Shown here: positions 53,354 through 64,000 of the stretch, in pieces
How the letters are laid out: each line of letters opens with the position of its first letter
Numbering within the stretch: the first letter of the stretch is position 1
NCBI RefSeq assembly: GCF_000143415.4
Contig: NW_003314284.1
Coordinates: 1,745,715-1,809,714 of the forward strand
DNA from: Selaginella moellendorffii
Lineage: Eukaryota > Streptophyta > Lycopodiopsida > Selaginellales > Selaginellaceae
DNA length: 64,000 nucleotides
Reading direction: 5' to 3'
Notes under the pieces: model-generated
Told to the model about the DNA's origin: nothing
Seen by the model: the letters and a program-made list of their open reading frames with translations, nothing else
The model's database searches: none
Program-made: the position numbers and the translations under genes

Positions 53354-55970
53354 ATGCCGAAGGGTGAAACCGCGACGATCGCCGATGATAGCGATCCAGG
53401 GAAGAGCAAGAGCTGCCAGGAAGATCCTTCTCTTGCTCCTCCTCCTCGGGATCCTCCTCATCCATCGCCTCCTCTCCCGGCGGTGGCGCTGGCCGATCTG
53501 GAGAAGGATCTCTCGTGTCCAGTATGTTTCCAGACGTTGAGAGATCCATTTCTCACGGCTTGCGGACACAGCTTTTGCTACTCGTGTGTTTCGACGCACT
53601 TGAACGGGAGGAATAGCTGCCCTTGCTGCTCCAGTTACCTCACCACGAAGCTCATGTATCCCAACGTTCTTCTCGGGAAGGTCTGGAATTTTCTAGAGGT
53701 TTCTTAGATTTTTACGAGATTTCATGTCTTTGGCTTGTTATGATCCAGGTCGTGAGAGAGCTCCAGACACTAAAATCTCTGACTCGAGGTTCTCCCACAG
53801 AGAACTTACGAGTCGCTCTCCAGCATGTCGGTGGCTGAAGTTTTCTCGTACTGTTTTCACTTTTTCCCACTTTACTTTTGTCCCTTTTGTTTTTACAGGG
53901 AGCTCATGATATGTCGCTCAAGGAAATCGACTTTCTGCTCAACCTTCTCTCGGATAGAAAGATGAAGTCACAACACAGAGAGGCCGAGGAGAATATGGAT
54001 TATTTGCTTGAGTTTTTCCACGAGTTGAAAAGGCGAAAGCAACTTGAACTTGACAAGGTCAGTAAAATTTGATGCTTTTCGAAATAACGATTTGGGCTTT
54101 TATTGATCTCTGAATGCAGGTGAAGGAAGATATGAGAGCCTTGAAGAATGACTTGTTGTCGCTGAGACAAGAAAGAAGCCAACTCCAGCAACAGAAGAAA
54201 TCGTATCTGACAGCATTTTCTGGAGCTAAAATGTCTGCGAGCTCAACGAGCTCTGGAATTTCTCAGAATTCTGTTGCCAAGTTGCTGCAGCCGACTCCTA
54301 AAAGAAGGAAAGCCATGGTTCTAATTGAGGTAAAGCGTCAAAGTGTTGTGAAGAACTATTTGATATTTTATACTCCGCCATTTGTTGCAGCAATATGACC
54401 TGTTTCGAGAAATCTACATAGACGAGATTAGACGTTGCCAATCCAGAGGCAGTTATGGTTCTGGATTAGACACCTTTCGCTCTGTTGTTTCAGGATTTTG
54501 TCGCTATAGGTATGATTTCTCAATGTACCTCAAGGCATTCCAAGAACTGACAATGCTGCAGAAAACTACATGTATTATCGGAAACTCAATCAGGAGGTCT
54601 GTCAAATTCCTCAAACATCGTATCTGGGTATGCCGTTGTGCATTTTCTGAAGCTCACATCTCAAGCGCAAGCATTCTGTGCAGCCTCGATTTTGATCCCG
54701 GTGACGAGTTCTTTGTAACAGCGAGTGTCTCGGGATATTTGCGGGTGTTCGAGTTTCCGAAGGTAAATATGAGTTTCTTACGAATCTTGCAACCGGGTAG
54801 ACACAATGGCTTAACATCTGTAGGCTGTGAGATGGTCCCTTGTCGTGTGGAATCCAAGCCTTGAGCTACAGACAGGCAAGAAGCTAAGTTGCGTGAGCTG
54901 GGACAAGTTTTCCAAAAGCTGCGTCGCTACTAGCGATTACGACGGCATCATAAAGATCTGGGATATTAGTGCGTGCCAAGTAAGTAAAAGAATGGGGTCC
55001 TATCGATCGGCTCTGATATAAAAACCATTTCATTCAGAATACAGTCAATTATGACGAGCACGAAAGGCGGATATGGAGTGTTGATTTCTCGCCAATGGAG
55101 CCATCGCGGTTAGTCTCTGGAGGCGACGACGGCAAAGTTAGAAACAATTACTTCTTTTTTTACAGGATGATTTGAGTCAATCAATCTACCTTGCAGGTTA
55201 AGCTATGGAGCAAGGAGCTCAAGACGAGTGTCCTGACAGTCGAGGTTAAGGCAAACATTTGCTCAGTGACGTTCAATCCTATCTCGAGTAATTTAGTTGG
55301 GGTCCGTTTTTTTTCTCTCATATCTCTCTTCTGTTTTTGCTGTTAACTTCGCTGAAAATTTCAGGCAGGATCAGCGGACCACTGCATTTATTACTACGAT
55401 TTACGTCAGACAAAGTGCCCCTTGCATTTGTTCAAGGGCCATGAAAAGGCCGTCTCGTACGTCAAGTTTACGCCATCAAACGAGATGGTTTCCGCCTCTA
55501 CTGACGGAACGCTTCGGCTATGGAGCCTCGAAAGCTGGAATACCGTAAGCATCAATGAGATCTGATCAACGCGACGCTGATATATAATCATCTCAGACAC
55601 TGATGTTTCGCGATTATCTTCTTGCAGCTCCAGGTGTATAGAGGTCATACGAACGAAAAGAACTTTGTCGGGCTGTCTGTCACTTCTGATTACATCGCCT
55701 GTGGGAGCGAGACAAACGAGGTCTATGTTTACCACAAGGTAAGCCCGGTTTTTAGAGCTGCATTGTCAAGACGAAGTAGAACAAATCTCAATGGTGATGT
55801 TTCAGGGGATTCCAAAGCCGGCACTCAGCCATTTATTTGCGAGAAAGGACGCAGCTGACGATGATACACGACCGTTTGTCAGCGCCGTCTGCTGGAGGAG
55901 GAGTGATAGCCACACCATGCTGGCGGCAAGCAGCCAGGGGGAGATCAGAGCTCTCATGCTGGCGTCTTGA
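53354..55970 (+). CDS. COP1: COP1-type RING/WD40 E3 ubiquitin ligase
   Basis: Thirteen exons (53354-53680, 53749-53826, 53899-54057, 54120-54329, 54391-54509, 54562-54627, 54666-54762, 54824-54979, 55038-55136, 55197-55301, 55365-55544, 55628-55738, 55806-55970) give 623 residues. RING at ~55-92 ([24 protein letters not shown]), coiled coil around [17 protein letters not shown], then the bridge [20 protein letters not shown] and seven WD40 blades: [51 protein letters not shown] and [13 protein letters not shown] with [13 protein letters not shown]1 ubiquitinates light-response transcription factors in darkness. It is slightly shorter than Arabidopsis COP1 (675). SPA proteins share WD40 features but have a kinase-like N-terminus instead of a RING. 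Confidence 0.93.
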
Positions 55971-56548
55971 GACGAAGAAGAAGAGGGGCGCGAGAGAAGC
56001 TCACTTTCGAGCTTTAAAAGCTCGTTAAAGGCGCGAGTATGGAGTACCAGGTTCGCCAGTTTATCTCTTTCCATCTATCTCAAAGCGGTACGCTGTCTAA
56101 CAGGAAATCACATCTGAGATGGCTTTCTTTTTTATCCTGTGGCGAGAGAGTTTAAAGTACGTCCCGGCAGCAACATAGGTACGTGATGCCAGGCCCAGCA
56201 AAGTGCTAAAGCCTAGATCTCCTCTTTTTCTTTCGTGGCAAGTGTCCCAGGAACATATGAAAAGTGGAGGCTTTTAAGCACTCCACGGACCAAGCGATCC
56301 CCTCGTGAACGCAAGGTACCTTGAAAATCTCCTTGATTCGTTACCACTTTCTTCTCTTATTTATTTTCTCCCCAGGATGGAACAATCGCGATCCCGTGAT
56401 CAAGCCAGAAAGATTGAAAAGGCCAAAAGTTGGAGCTCCGCTCCATGGATGGAGCAATGCCACTCTTTTATATCGTACGGACGAAGGAATGGTGATTAGC
56501 CAGAAAAATATCTCGAGCCACATGACAAAAACGGTGGAATATTCGTCG

Positions 56549-56581
<33 letters not shown>

Positions 56582-57533
56582 ATTTTTCTCTCTCGCCATG
56601 CAAGACGAAGAGGCGGAGGAAGAAGGGAAAGAATGGCGGCCCAGCTGGGCAGGGCGGCGCTTTCGGGCGATTCGCGGAGGAAGGAAGCGGCCAGCGAAAT
56701 GGTATGGCCGCCGCGCCGCTGCTGCTGCTAGCGATGGATTGATTGAGCGAGTGATTGATTGATTGCAATGTGGGCTTCCTGGCGCTCCCTGGCTGCCTGG
56801 CCGCTGCGTAATTTCTCGTCGCTTGGGCGGTAGCGATCGAAAGGGTGGGCGATGGGCAGCGTCAGATAGAATTAGGTCTCTTTCTCTTTGCGATAGCGTT
56901 TTTCCTTTTCTCTCTGGGCCTTTGGAAGCATTTTTCCTTGTTTGCTTGTGTGGTGTGTGTGTGTTTTTTGTTTTTTTTTTTTTGTTTTCTCCTCTTGCCT
57001 TGCGTGTCTTTAGACTCTGCGTTCTTACACTCTGTGCGTGTGGCATTGAGAATTTTTGTCCATTTGTTTGGTACTTCCTGTTCTTCCGTTCTGCTGTGCA
57101 CGGGGTTCTTAAATTCTTTGGCTCCACACATCTTTGGTTGCCGTGATTTTAGCGAACTTCTTCTCGTTTGAAAAAAAAAAGAAGAGCTTTGTTTTCTTGT
57201 TTCTATCGACCTCATGCTTACTTGCGATGTGTTTAACTCGGACTTTTCCTTTTTGCTGTGTCCAGGAGCATTACGGAACTTAGATGATGAGTAGTGGGCA
57301 TTCCAGTGGTGTCCAGACTCAGCTCGAGAATTACGGAGGTTAGTACATTGTAGGCTAGAGTACATATAGTGGGCCGGATGGCATAGGATAGAATTCTAGG
57401 CTCGTGGATCTGGAGGCTCCCGGATTGTTTTTTTTTCTCCAGTTTCCTCTCGGACTGGAGATTTGAGCAGGGGGGTGTCTAGAATGTAGATTCTACAGGA
57501 AACTAGGGGCTAGAGTTTGTCTCGTGATATTCC
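55971..57533. other. Intergenic region with CT microsatellite and probable 5' leader
   Basis: Contains a (CT)n run at ~56,550-56,579 and T/G-rich DNA around 56,940-57,000. The segment 57,284-57,338 begins ATGATGAGTAGT and is followed by a GT donor, which may be a leader exon with a short uORF; the conserved protein starts at 57,534. Confidence 0.4.
56550..56579. repeat. (CT)n microsatellite
   Basis: About fifteen CT repeats, in the putative promoter/leader of the following gene; such runs are common in plant 5' regions. Confidence 0.9.
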
Positions 57534-59071
57534 ATGCCGCAGCAGGCTTCGCAAACTGCAAAGCCGCTTCCTTCTCCTTCTTCCTCACAAGTGCCAGCTC
57601 CGTCTCAGGTACTGCTTCTTTCTGATTTCCTCGAGCTGCTTCGGCCTTTTCATTGATCGGATTCAGCAAAGCGGACGAATTCCATTCTGATATTCGTGAA
57701 TTTTGATTGGTGTAGTCTCCATCGCCTGCACAGCAGCAGCAGCAGCAAGTACCGCACGAAGCCTCGCAGCAAACTCAGCAGGCGAATGCTCCAGCTGGAA
57801 CTGAGAGCTCACCTTCTTCTGCTGCAAACCAAAGTACCGAGGGAAGAAAAATCTCATGCGAAGACATACAATTGGTAGGGACGATCACTTTTGCCCGTGT
57901 AATGGTTCTGATGGAACTTTCAGGTACAAAACCTCATTGAAAGGTGCCTTCAGCTGTACATGAATCAAACCGAGGTTATCAACACTCTCTTGAACCAAGC
58001 AAAGATCGAGCCTGGTTTTACAAGCCTCGGTACGTCAATGCTTTATTCAATTCTTTCTATTTCCTGCCGCAAATCACGCGCTCTATAATTGTTTCAGTTT
58101 GGCAAAAGCTAGAAGAACAAAATCCAGATTTTTTCAAGGCTTACTACGCCAGGCTCAAGCTGAAGAAGCACATCATGACTTTCAATCATTTGCTCGAGCA
58201 GCAGGTCCATCTGATGCAAAAGATGCGAATTATTCCAACAAAAGTTCCAATGCCGCATCCCAGCAATGGCATGCACCACGCAAGTAAGCCTCTGGGTTGA
58301 ATTGAAGCTGGTCACTGACGTATACTTTCGTTGCAAACTTGAAGTGGGACAGGTGCCGATGGGGTATCCAGTTCCTCCACTGACTGGTGATATGCCCGCT
58401 CCACCAATGCCTATAGTAACCGGTGGCAATCCACTAGCTGAGAACTTTCACGAAAGCCCAGGATCCAGGTAGCTTTCGGGTTTAAGAATCCTAGCAAGTC
58501 GTTTGATACGTTTCTTTCTTGCAGTGCAATGGATTCAATCATGCAAACAGGTGATATTCCCGGTTCGGGAGGTGCCAACGGCGCAAACTTCCCGTTTGGA
58601 GGCATTACTGATATGTCCGGGATGGTTTTGGACACGCCGTTTGTGTCGCATGAGCCTCACTCTCACGAGCACAACTCTCAGAATGGGATTGTGTCGTTTG
58701 ACGGTGGAGAAGAAGATGGCCACAACTCAAGGGAGTCGCTTGGAACGCTTGGCCATCTTCCGAGGAACTTTAGCTTGTCGGATCTCGCCGCGGAGCTGGG
58801 AGCGAGTTCTGGTACGTAGATATGTTTCTTTTCTCCTCGGTTTTGAGGTGCGCTGTTGATCCAGATCTAGGAGCGCTTGGAGGCTACTCTTCCCCGTTCA
58901 TGAGCCCCGAGACTGAGTCATATTTGCAATCTCCCGACAAGCACGATATCGGTGAGCTCCAGCCTCGACCTTTCTCTTTCGTTCCTAAACTCGTTTGCCT
59001 GTGCAGCAAATTGCGTCTTTTCAGAGGATGACAAGCTACTGGATAGTTTGGACTTTGGAGATTTGAAGTAG
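57534..59071 (+). CDS. Conserved plant protein of unknown function, Gln/Pro-rich N-terminus
   Basis: Eight exons (57534-57608, 57716-57874, 57924-58029, 58098-58283, 58345-58468, 58525-58811, 58865-58951, 59025-59071) give 356 residues. The N-terminal ~75 residues are Gln/Pro/Ser-rich. A conserved helical block follows: IQLVQNLIERCLQLYMNQTE, IEPGFTSLVWQKLEEQNPDF and FKAYYARLKLKKHIMTFNHL. I recall this block from uncharacterised plant proteins found across land plants. Later come a Pro-rich segment, acidic stretches and SLSDLAAELG, ending KLLDSLDFGDLK, which looks like an acidic activation-type tail. Function unknown; a transcription-related role is only a guess. Confidence 0.8.
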
Positions 59072-59341
59072 CCGACGTGTTGCTCCGATTGCGGACGACC
59101 ACCAAGTAGATGATTTGATGTGCGATTTTTTTGTGCCAGAGCGATTGAGAACCAGGACCAGAGGTCGGTTTTTTTTTCGCATTTTGGCATTCCCAACTTT
59201 CCAAAGAGGTCAAATCCTTACGTCGCAAAGTTGTCATGGTTTTATTCTTTGTCCTCGTTTTATTCTGTTGGATACCATCGCCTGGAGACTGATGCCTAGA
59301 GGTCGCGTGACTGCCGTCTGCAGGCCATTTTTTCCTTTTTT

Positions 59342-59441
59342 NNNNNNNNNNNNNNNNNNNNNNNNNNNNNNNNNNNNNNNNNNNNNNNNNNNNNNNNNNN
59401 NNNNNNNNNNNNNNNNNNNNNNNNNNNNNNNNNNNNNNNNN
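59342..59441. other. Assembly gap (100 N)
   Basis: A run of exactly 100 N, the customary placeholder for a gap of unknown size. It falls inside the ABCG gene. Confidence 0.99.
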
Positions 59442-59475
59442 AACTATCAGTGTTAAAAGCTTAACGTTTCCTTAC

Positions 59476-61457
59476 TTTGATGTCTTCCACGAACGATGGA
59501 AACCCTCCGATGGACATGAAAGTGAGGAATCCACCAACGTAAGACATGCAAGCGGCTCTTGCCTGGCAAGACGAAAAGGTTTCCAGGAGTTCATAAGTTG
59601 AAAGATGAAAAACTTATGTTGGAGACTTACTGAGATGGAGCCGTAGTCAGTGCCGATTCTAAAGTAGAGTGTACCAATTCCGATGTTGAGGATGACGTAA
59701 ATGGCGAGACGAAGCCAATAGTATCCCATGTCACGCGTCATGTTTTTGAAAGATCGCAGGGTCAGCGTCGCAGCCTGCATGAAGAAGCTGGCGTGACTTC
59801 CTGTCGACTGGAGAACCACGCCTTTCTGGAAGCGAAGACAGCAAAAGTGTTAGCACTTGATCGAGAAAACACGAGCGTTGACAAAAACAGGCATTTATCT
59901 TTTCCTGGTGTTGCTTACAGTTTGGGACACCTCGTGGACTTTGGCCGCCATCATCATCGCGTACCCAGACGATTGGAAGGCCTCGACGAGGATGGCAATG
60001 ACTTTGCTTGTGGAGACCCTGTCGAGAGGATCAGCGTACTCTAGATCCTGGAAAGATTGGAATCATAAGTTTTGGTGAGAGCTTTGGTCGATAAGTGATA
60101 AACCTTGAGTTTGAGTGCTCCTCTGAGAGTTGCCTGGACCCTGTCAAAGTCAGCGTTCACGGCCCGCAAGTAGTGGTCGGATGGATTCCGGAGCTCTGGA
60201 CAAGGAAAACCGGCATCTGCGAAGAACTGAGATAAGAACAAAAAATGAGGTCAGCGGTCAGCTTTCCAGAAAAAAGAACTGTGTAAGTCCACCTCTCGAG
60301 CTCCATATCCATTGCCAAAGTAGATCAATTTTCCCTGAGAGAGCAAGCACAGATTGTCGAAGAGCTCGAAGACTTCGCTGCTGGGCTGGTGAATGGAAGC
60401 AATCACCGTCCGGCCATCTCGTGCCAGATTCTTGAGAGTTTGCGTCACGAAAAACGCTGAAGCACTGCACAAAGTTCAAGAAAAGATCATAGTGATTGCT
60501 AAATCTTAACAATCGAGAGAAGTTGAACTGTTGACATGAACTTACCTGTCCAATCCACTGGTTGGCTCGTCCAGAAAGAGCAGGCGAGGGCGAGTAAGAA
60601 TCTCCAGCGCGATGCTCACCCTTCGCTTCTCTCCGCCGCTCAGTCCCCTCAAGTGCCAGTTCCCAATCGCCGTGTCGGCCGATTCCTGGAGCCCCATCTC
60701 CACAATGGTGCTCTCCACGATCGCCCTCTTCTTGCTCGCCGGCATTCGATCGGGAAGCCGCAGGTTTGCCGAGAAGGCGATGGTTTCTCGCACCGTGAGC
60801 GTTCCAATGAGAGTATCATCTTGTGTAACATACGCCTAAGAGAGAGGAAAGAAAAAACTCTTAGTAATCGTAGTAAGTTTTCTTTTGGAAGAACAAGAAA
60901 GTGTTCTTCCACCACCATACCGCTACTCCATAAGAGAGCTGCTTCTTTCGACCATTGAGAAAGATCTCTCCCGTGAGAGTGGTGTTCTTAGCGAGTCTGC
61001 CTGTCGATCGATCGCAAGAGAAAAAATCAAATAAGATCCTTCTTTGGAAGAACTTACCGGCAAGAGTATCGAGGAGCGTCGACTTGCCCGATCCCGACGG
61101 CCCCATGATCGCGGTGATATTCCCCGGCTCGGCATAGCCGGAGAGGCGGTGGAGCAGCACCTGGACATCGCCCCGGGCATTACTTGCCGTCACAAACAAA
61201 TCCCTCCACGCCAGCCTCGCCGACACATCCATCGCCTCCGGCACAATCCCACCATCGCCGCCGCCGCCGCCAGGGATCGTCTTCCACAGCGCGTGGCTCA
61301 GCGGGCTCAAACCCCCTACTGCCACATTGCTCGATCGCGCAACGCAAGAATCCATGCCGATCGGTGGCCCGGTCGATCGCGCGCCTTGATTATGCGTGGA
61401 TCGCTCGATATTTCGACCGATCCTAGCGCTAGCGCTGCTGGGCGGCGATCGTCCCAT
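59476..61457 (-). CDS. ABCG half-transporter (WBC type), 3' end lost in assembly gap
   Basis: Eight exons (61457-61058, 61000-60921, 60835-60546, 60464-60293, 60226-60104, 60047-59919, 59825-59631, 59562-59476) code for 492 residues. Nucleotide-binding domain first, as in the reverse-orientation ABCG family: Walker [10 protein letters not shown] (119-127), Q-loop AYVTQDD, signature [19 protein letters not shown], Walker [14 protein letters not shown] and the H-loop IASIHQP. The first membrane helices follow ([20 protein letters not shown]). After the exon ending FPSFVEDIK the frame meets a GT donor and then 100 N; roughly the last 200 residues are missing. Such WBC proteins export lipids, cutin or wax precursors, or hormones; the substrate here is unknown. 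Confidence 0.92.
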
Positions 61458-61803
61458 CCATGGAGAAGGGAATGACAAGAAAGAAGCCTCGAGAAGAGGG
61501 AGACCTTGCGCTAACTAAACTACCTCGCCCATAAGTCCCGGGGTTTAGTGGTTTGGCATGTCACGTCCATCCAATCAAGGCTATAACATGGCGGCGCTCA
61601 AGGGAGGACGTGTAAGAATGTTCTTCACTCTGGTTTTTTACCGGCTTACTTTGATTTTTCTACCTGGAACTTTGACCCGGGGTTTAATTCAGGGTTTTGG
61701 ACGGACATTAGGTTTCTCTTGAGATAAATAATTTTTTTTCCCTTTGCTTCTCGCAAGAACCCTAAGCGCCGGGAGACGACGGCGCCTCGCCGCGGGATGA
61801 GCA
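61458..61803. promoter_or_regulatory. 346-bp divergent intergenic region
   Basis: Separates the ABCG start (minus) from the PHD-finger gene start (plus). Contains AACCCTAA near 61,760, a telo-box-like motif, 40 bp before the plus-strand ATG. Confidence 0.4.
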
Positions 61804-64000
61804 ATGGACGATTTCAGTGATTTCGAGGCCGACGGTGGATTCAAGCGCAAGCGCCTGCTCGTAGGAGATACTGTCGAGGTGAGTGACGATCTTCCGGCTT
61901 CCTTGCTGCAGTGCTGTGCTCCGTCTGTGCTTGGTCGAGGCGAACCCTGCGAATTCTCGCAGATCACTGCTTCCTTGTGTCTTGCTGTGCTCGATTGCTG
62001 CTGCCCGATTTACATTTTTCTTTTCCTTTTGCTCAGCTCCTTGTCTTGGAGCTACGGGCTTCTACAATTGCTGTGAGTTTTAAGCAAGAGGACTAATGTG
62101 ATCTTGGCTTCCAGGTCTTGCAAGTTCTCGAGACATTGCGAGGTGCTTGGGTCCCGGCCGAGGTGGTACAAGTGAGGCCAGGACGCCGTGTTGTGAGGTA
62201 CGAGGACAATGCCGAAGACTTAGAGTCCATTCCAATCTCCGAGTGCATAGATGGCGAAGACGTGGTGCCACCCCACAAGCGAGTCCGCTTGCGTATCAGG
62301 CCAGTGCCGCAGGCCCTCTCTTCCACCATCTCGCTGTGGAAGAAGGGGACTTATGTGGATGCGTTCCACAGGGAGGCATGGTGGGAGGCAATTCTTCTGC
62401 AAGACACGTCCGGCCACGACTCAACGGTGCTCACCAGAGTTTTCTCTCCGCCGGAAGGGTTTGAGCTCCAGGTGCCGCTGGGAAGGCTCAGGATCTCGCA
62501 AGAGTGGGACGAGTGGACAAACTCTTGGTATGTCCGGGGTCAGATGGATCACAGGCTTGAGAAGTGCACGGTGGTGAGGAAGGAGGCCGATCTCGAGGAG
62601 AATGTTTCGGTTGCTTCGAAGAGGAAAATGTTGCTTGCTACTGGCTCCATCCAGGCTGCCGACACGCCGCCCAAGCATCCCGTGGTTGTGGAGTCACACC
62701 TCGTCCAAGCGATGCCGATGCCGATCCCGATCCCGATCCAGAGGAAGAAGTTTACCATGGCTCCAAGGATAAGTTGCCGCTCAAAGTCCACCTCCGATGA
62801 TGAGGAGGATTTTTCGGAGGAAAGCGAAGGCAGCAGGGACAGTGATGCTGTTACCCCGGTGTCTCGGAGCAGGAACGCATCGAAAGCTTCAACGGACAGC
62901 ATAAAAGGCATTCTGATGAACTCGGGATGGGTGCTCAACTCCAAACTTCGTCCCGGGACGCAGAGGAAGGATACGTTCTATCTGTCGCCGGAGGGCAAGT
63001 GTTACAGAACACTCCCTGCGGCATGCAAGGAATGGAGTCGGACGCATCCCCTGTGCAAAAGGACTTCGCAGCTCGAGCTCCTGATGCACGACAAGGCGAA
63101 GAAGTGTTCTGACAGCTTTGAATTGCCTGTGGATGACAACGGCAAGCCAAAGAAAAGAAAGGTGACGCTGGACACACCAGACAGCGTGAAGAGGAGAAAG
63201 CACGAGCTGATGGGTGCGTCCGAAAATCTGAGACCAAATAGCGTATCGAAAATGAAGGACAAGAACCTCCGTGCCCGGATGGAGATTGTTCTTCACGACG
63301 TGACCAAGTACGAGGCGAAACGAACTATCTTATCCTGGTTATTAGAGACGAAGATGCTTCACGAGTTTCAGAAGGTTTCGTATGTGGACAAGAAGACTAG
63401 ACAAGTCCTGCTGGAGGGGATTGTGAGGTTCGAAGGCATCGTCTGCTCTTGCTGCAAGAAGCTGTGGAGCCTTTCCGGTTTTGAAGCTCATTCTGGGACT
63501 AGTCAGCGACGAGCTTGTGCGAGCATCTTCAATAACAAAGGGGAGTCACTTTTGGATCTACAGGTGCAGGCATGGGAATTGCTGGACTCAAAAGTAAACC
63601 CGAAGGAAAACGTCAAGGCAGCTCCTTCTGATGAGAACGATGATGCCTGTGGCGTCTGTGGCGATGGAGGACGGCTTATTTGCTGCGATCATTGTCCATC
63701 CACTTATCATTTAAGCTGCTTGCTGCTTAAGGTATGACGACTCTCTAGACGCTGTTTTTTTTTTCTCATTCACTTGTTTTGGTGCAGGAACTCCCTGAAG
63801 GCGAATGGTTCTGTCCTAGTTGTCGGTGTGCGATATGTGGAGGCAGCGAGTACAACGCAGATGGAAGTTCTTTCAACGAAATGACCGTTCTTCTCTGTGA
63901 TCAATGTGAACGTGAATGTAAGTGCTTTCAAATTCTACTGGGTTCGATTGACAGTATACTTGTTTCAGACCATGTTTCTTGCTTATATTCAAGAGGCATG
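61804..64000 (+). CDS. PHD-finger chromatin regulator (IDM1-like), partial at right edge
   Basis: Exons 61804-61878, 62115-63731, 63788-63917 and 63969 onward. [20 protein letters not shown] opens an acidic N-terminus, followed by a Tudor/Agenet-like pair ([38 protein letters not shown]), a DNA-binding-like segment ([20 protein letters not shown]), a TDBD/Jas-like block ([20 protein letters not shown]) and a PHD finger starting [20 protein letters not shown] and continuing [23 protein letters not shown]. This order is that of plant PHD/acetyltransferase proteins of the IDM1 type, which read histone marks and counter DNA methylation. The GNAT domain, if present, lies beyond the window. Confidence 0.88.

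Noticed and set aside
1-64000. CRISPR arrays, bacterial operons or prophage
   Set aside because: No regularly spaced repeats and all recognisable genes are plant nuclear genes with introns.

Overview
The window is plant nuclear DNA. Compact multi-exon genes carry GT-AG introns mostly 47-90 bp long, there are many intronless pentatricopeptide-repeat (PPR) genes including one with a full DYW deaminase tail, and the plant families AUX1/LAX, NPH3, COP1, SACL-type bHLH and AAP permease all occur. Tiny introns, a swollen PPR family and dense genes separated by AT-rich gene graveyards fit a lycophyte such as Selaginella moellendorffii; that species name is inference. All gene models were spliced by eye. 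Each complete multi-exon coding sequence sums to a multiple of three.

Region 1 (1-15,250) is gene-poor and AT-rich. It holds the 5' part of a PPR gene at the left edge, an isolated intact ORF for a GNA/bulb-type lectin-like protein with an unrecognised N-terminal half (1635-2537, minus), tandem repeats, an hAT-like transposase relic, a DUF2358-like pseudogene, two direct copies of a dead ubiquitin-conjugating-enzyme (E2) gene, and between those copies a complete 559-bp TRIM retrotransposon with LTRs identical by eye and a 5-bp target duplication.

Region 2 (15,251-31,000) is gene-dense: an AUX1/LAX auxin carrier, a frameshifted PPR gene starting 13 bp after it, tRNA-Pro, a SACL/SAC51-type bHLH gene whose leader carries a spliced conserved-type uORF, tRNA-Lys, a PFK2-like plastid phosphofructokinase, a stretch of unidentified decayed coding sequence, a phosphopantetheinyl transferase, and a large DYW PPR gene.

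Region 3 (31,650-45,820) holds an amino acid permease, a TruA-type pseudouridine synthase starting 13 bp after a PPR gene, a free-standing RNase H gene, another PPR gene overlapping tail-to-tail with a MIP1-type leucine-zipper gene, tRNA-Ser, and a tandem pair of P-class PPR genes.

Region 4 (46,025-64,000) holds a TMEM144-like transporter, a type I DnaJ with a farnesylation-type tail, an XLG-type cysteine-rich protein without a G-alpha domain, an NPH3/BTB gene, a COP1-type E3 ligase, a conserved plant protein of unknown function, an ABCG transporter cut by a 100-N assembly gap, and the 5' part of a PHD-finger regulator running off the right edge.

The genes are independent housekeeping, transport and signalling genes rather than a pathway cluster. 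The likeliest functional themes are organellar RNA processing (at least seven PPR genes) and light/auxin signalling (AUX1/LAX, NPH3, COP1). The most rewarding items for follow-up are the AT-rich lectin-like gene, the spliced SACL uORF, the recent TRIM with its flanking E2 pseudogene duplication, and the Cys-rich XLG fragment gene.
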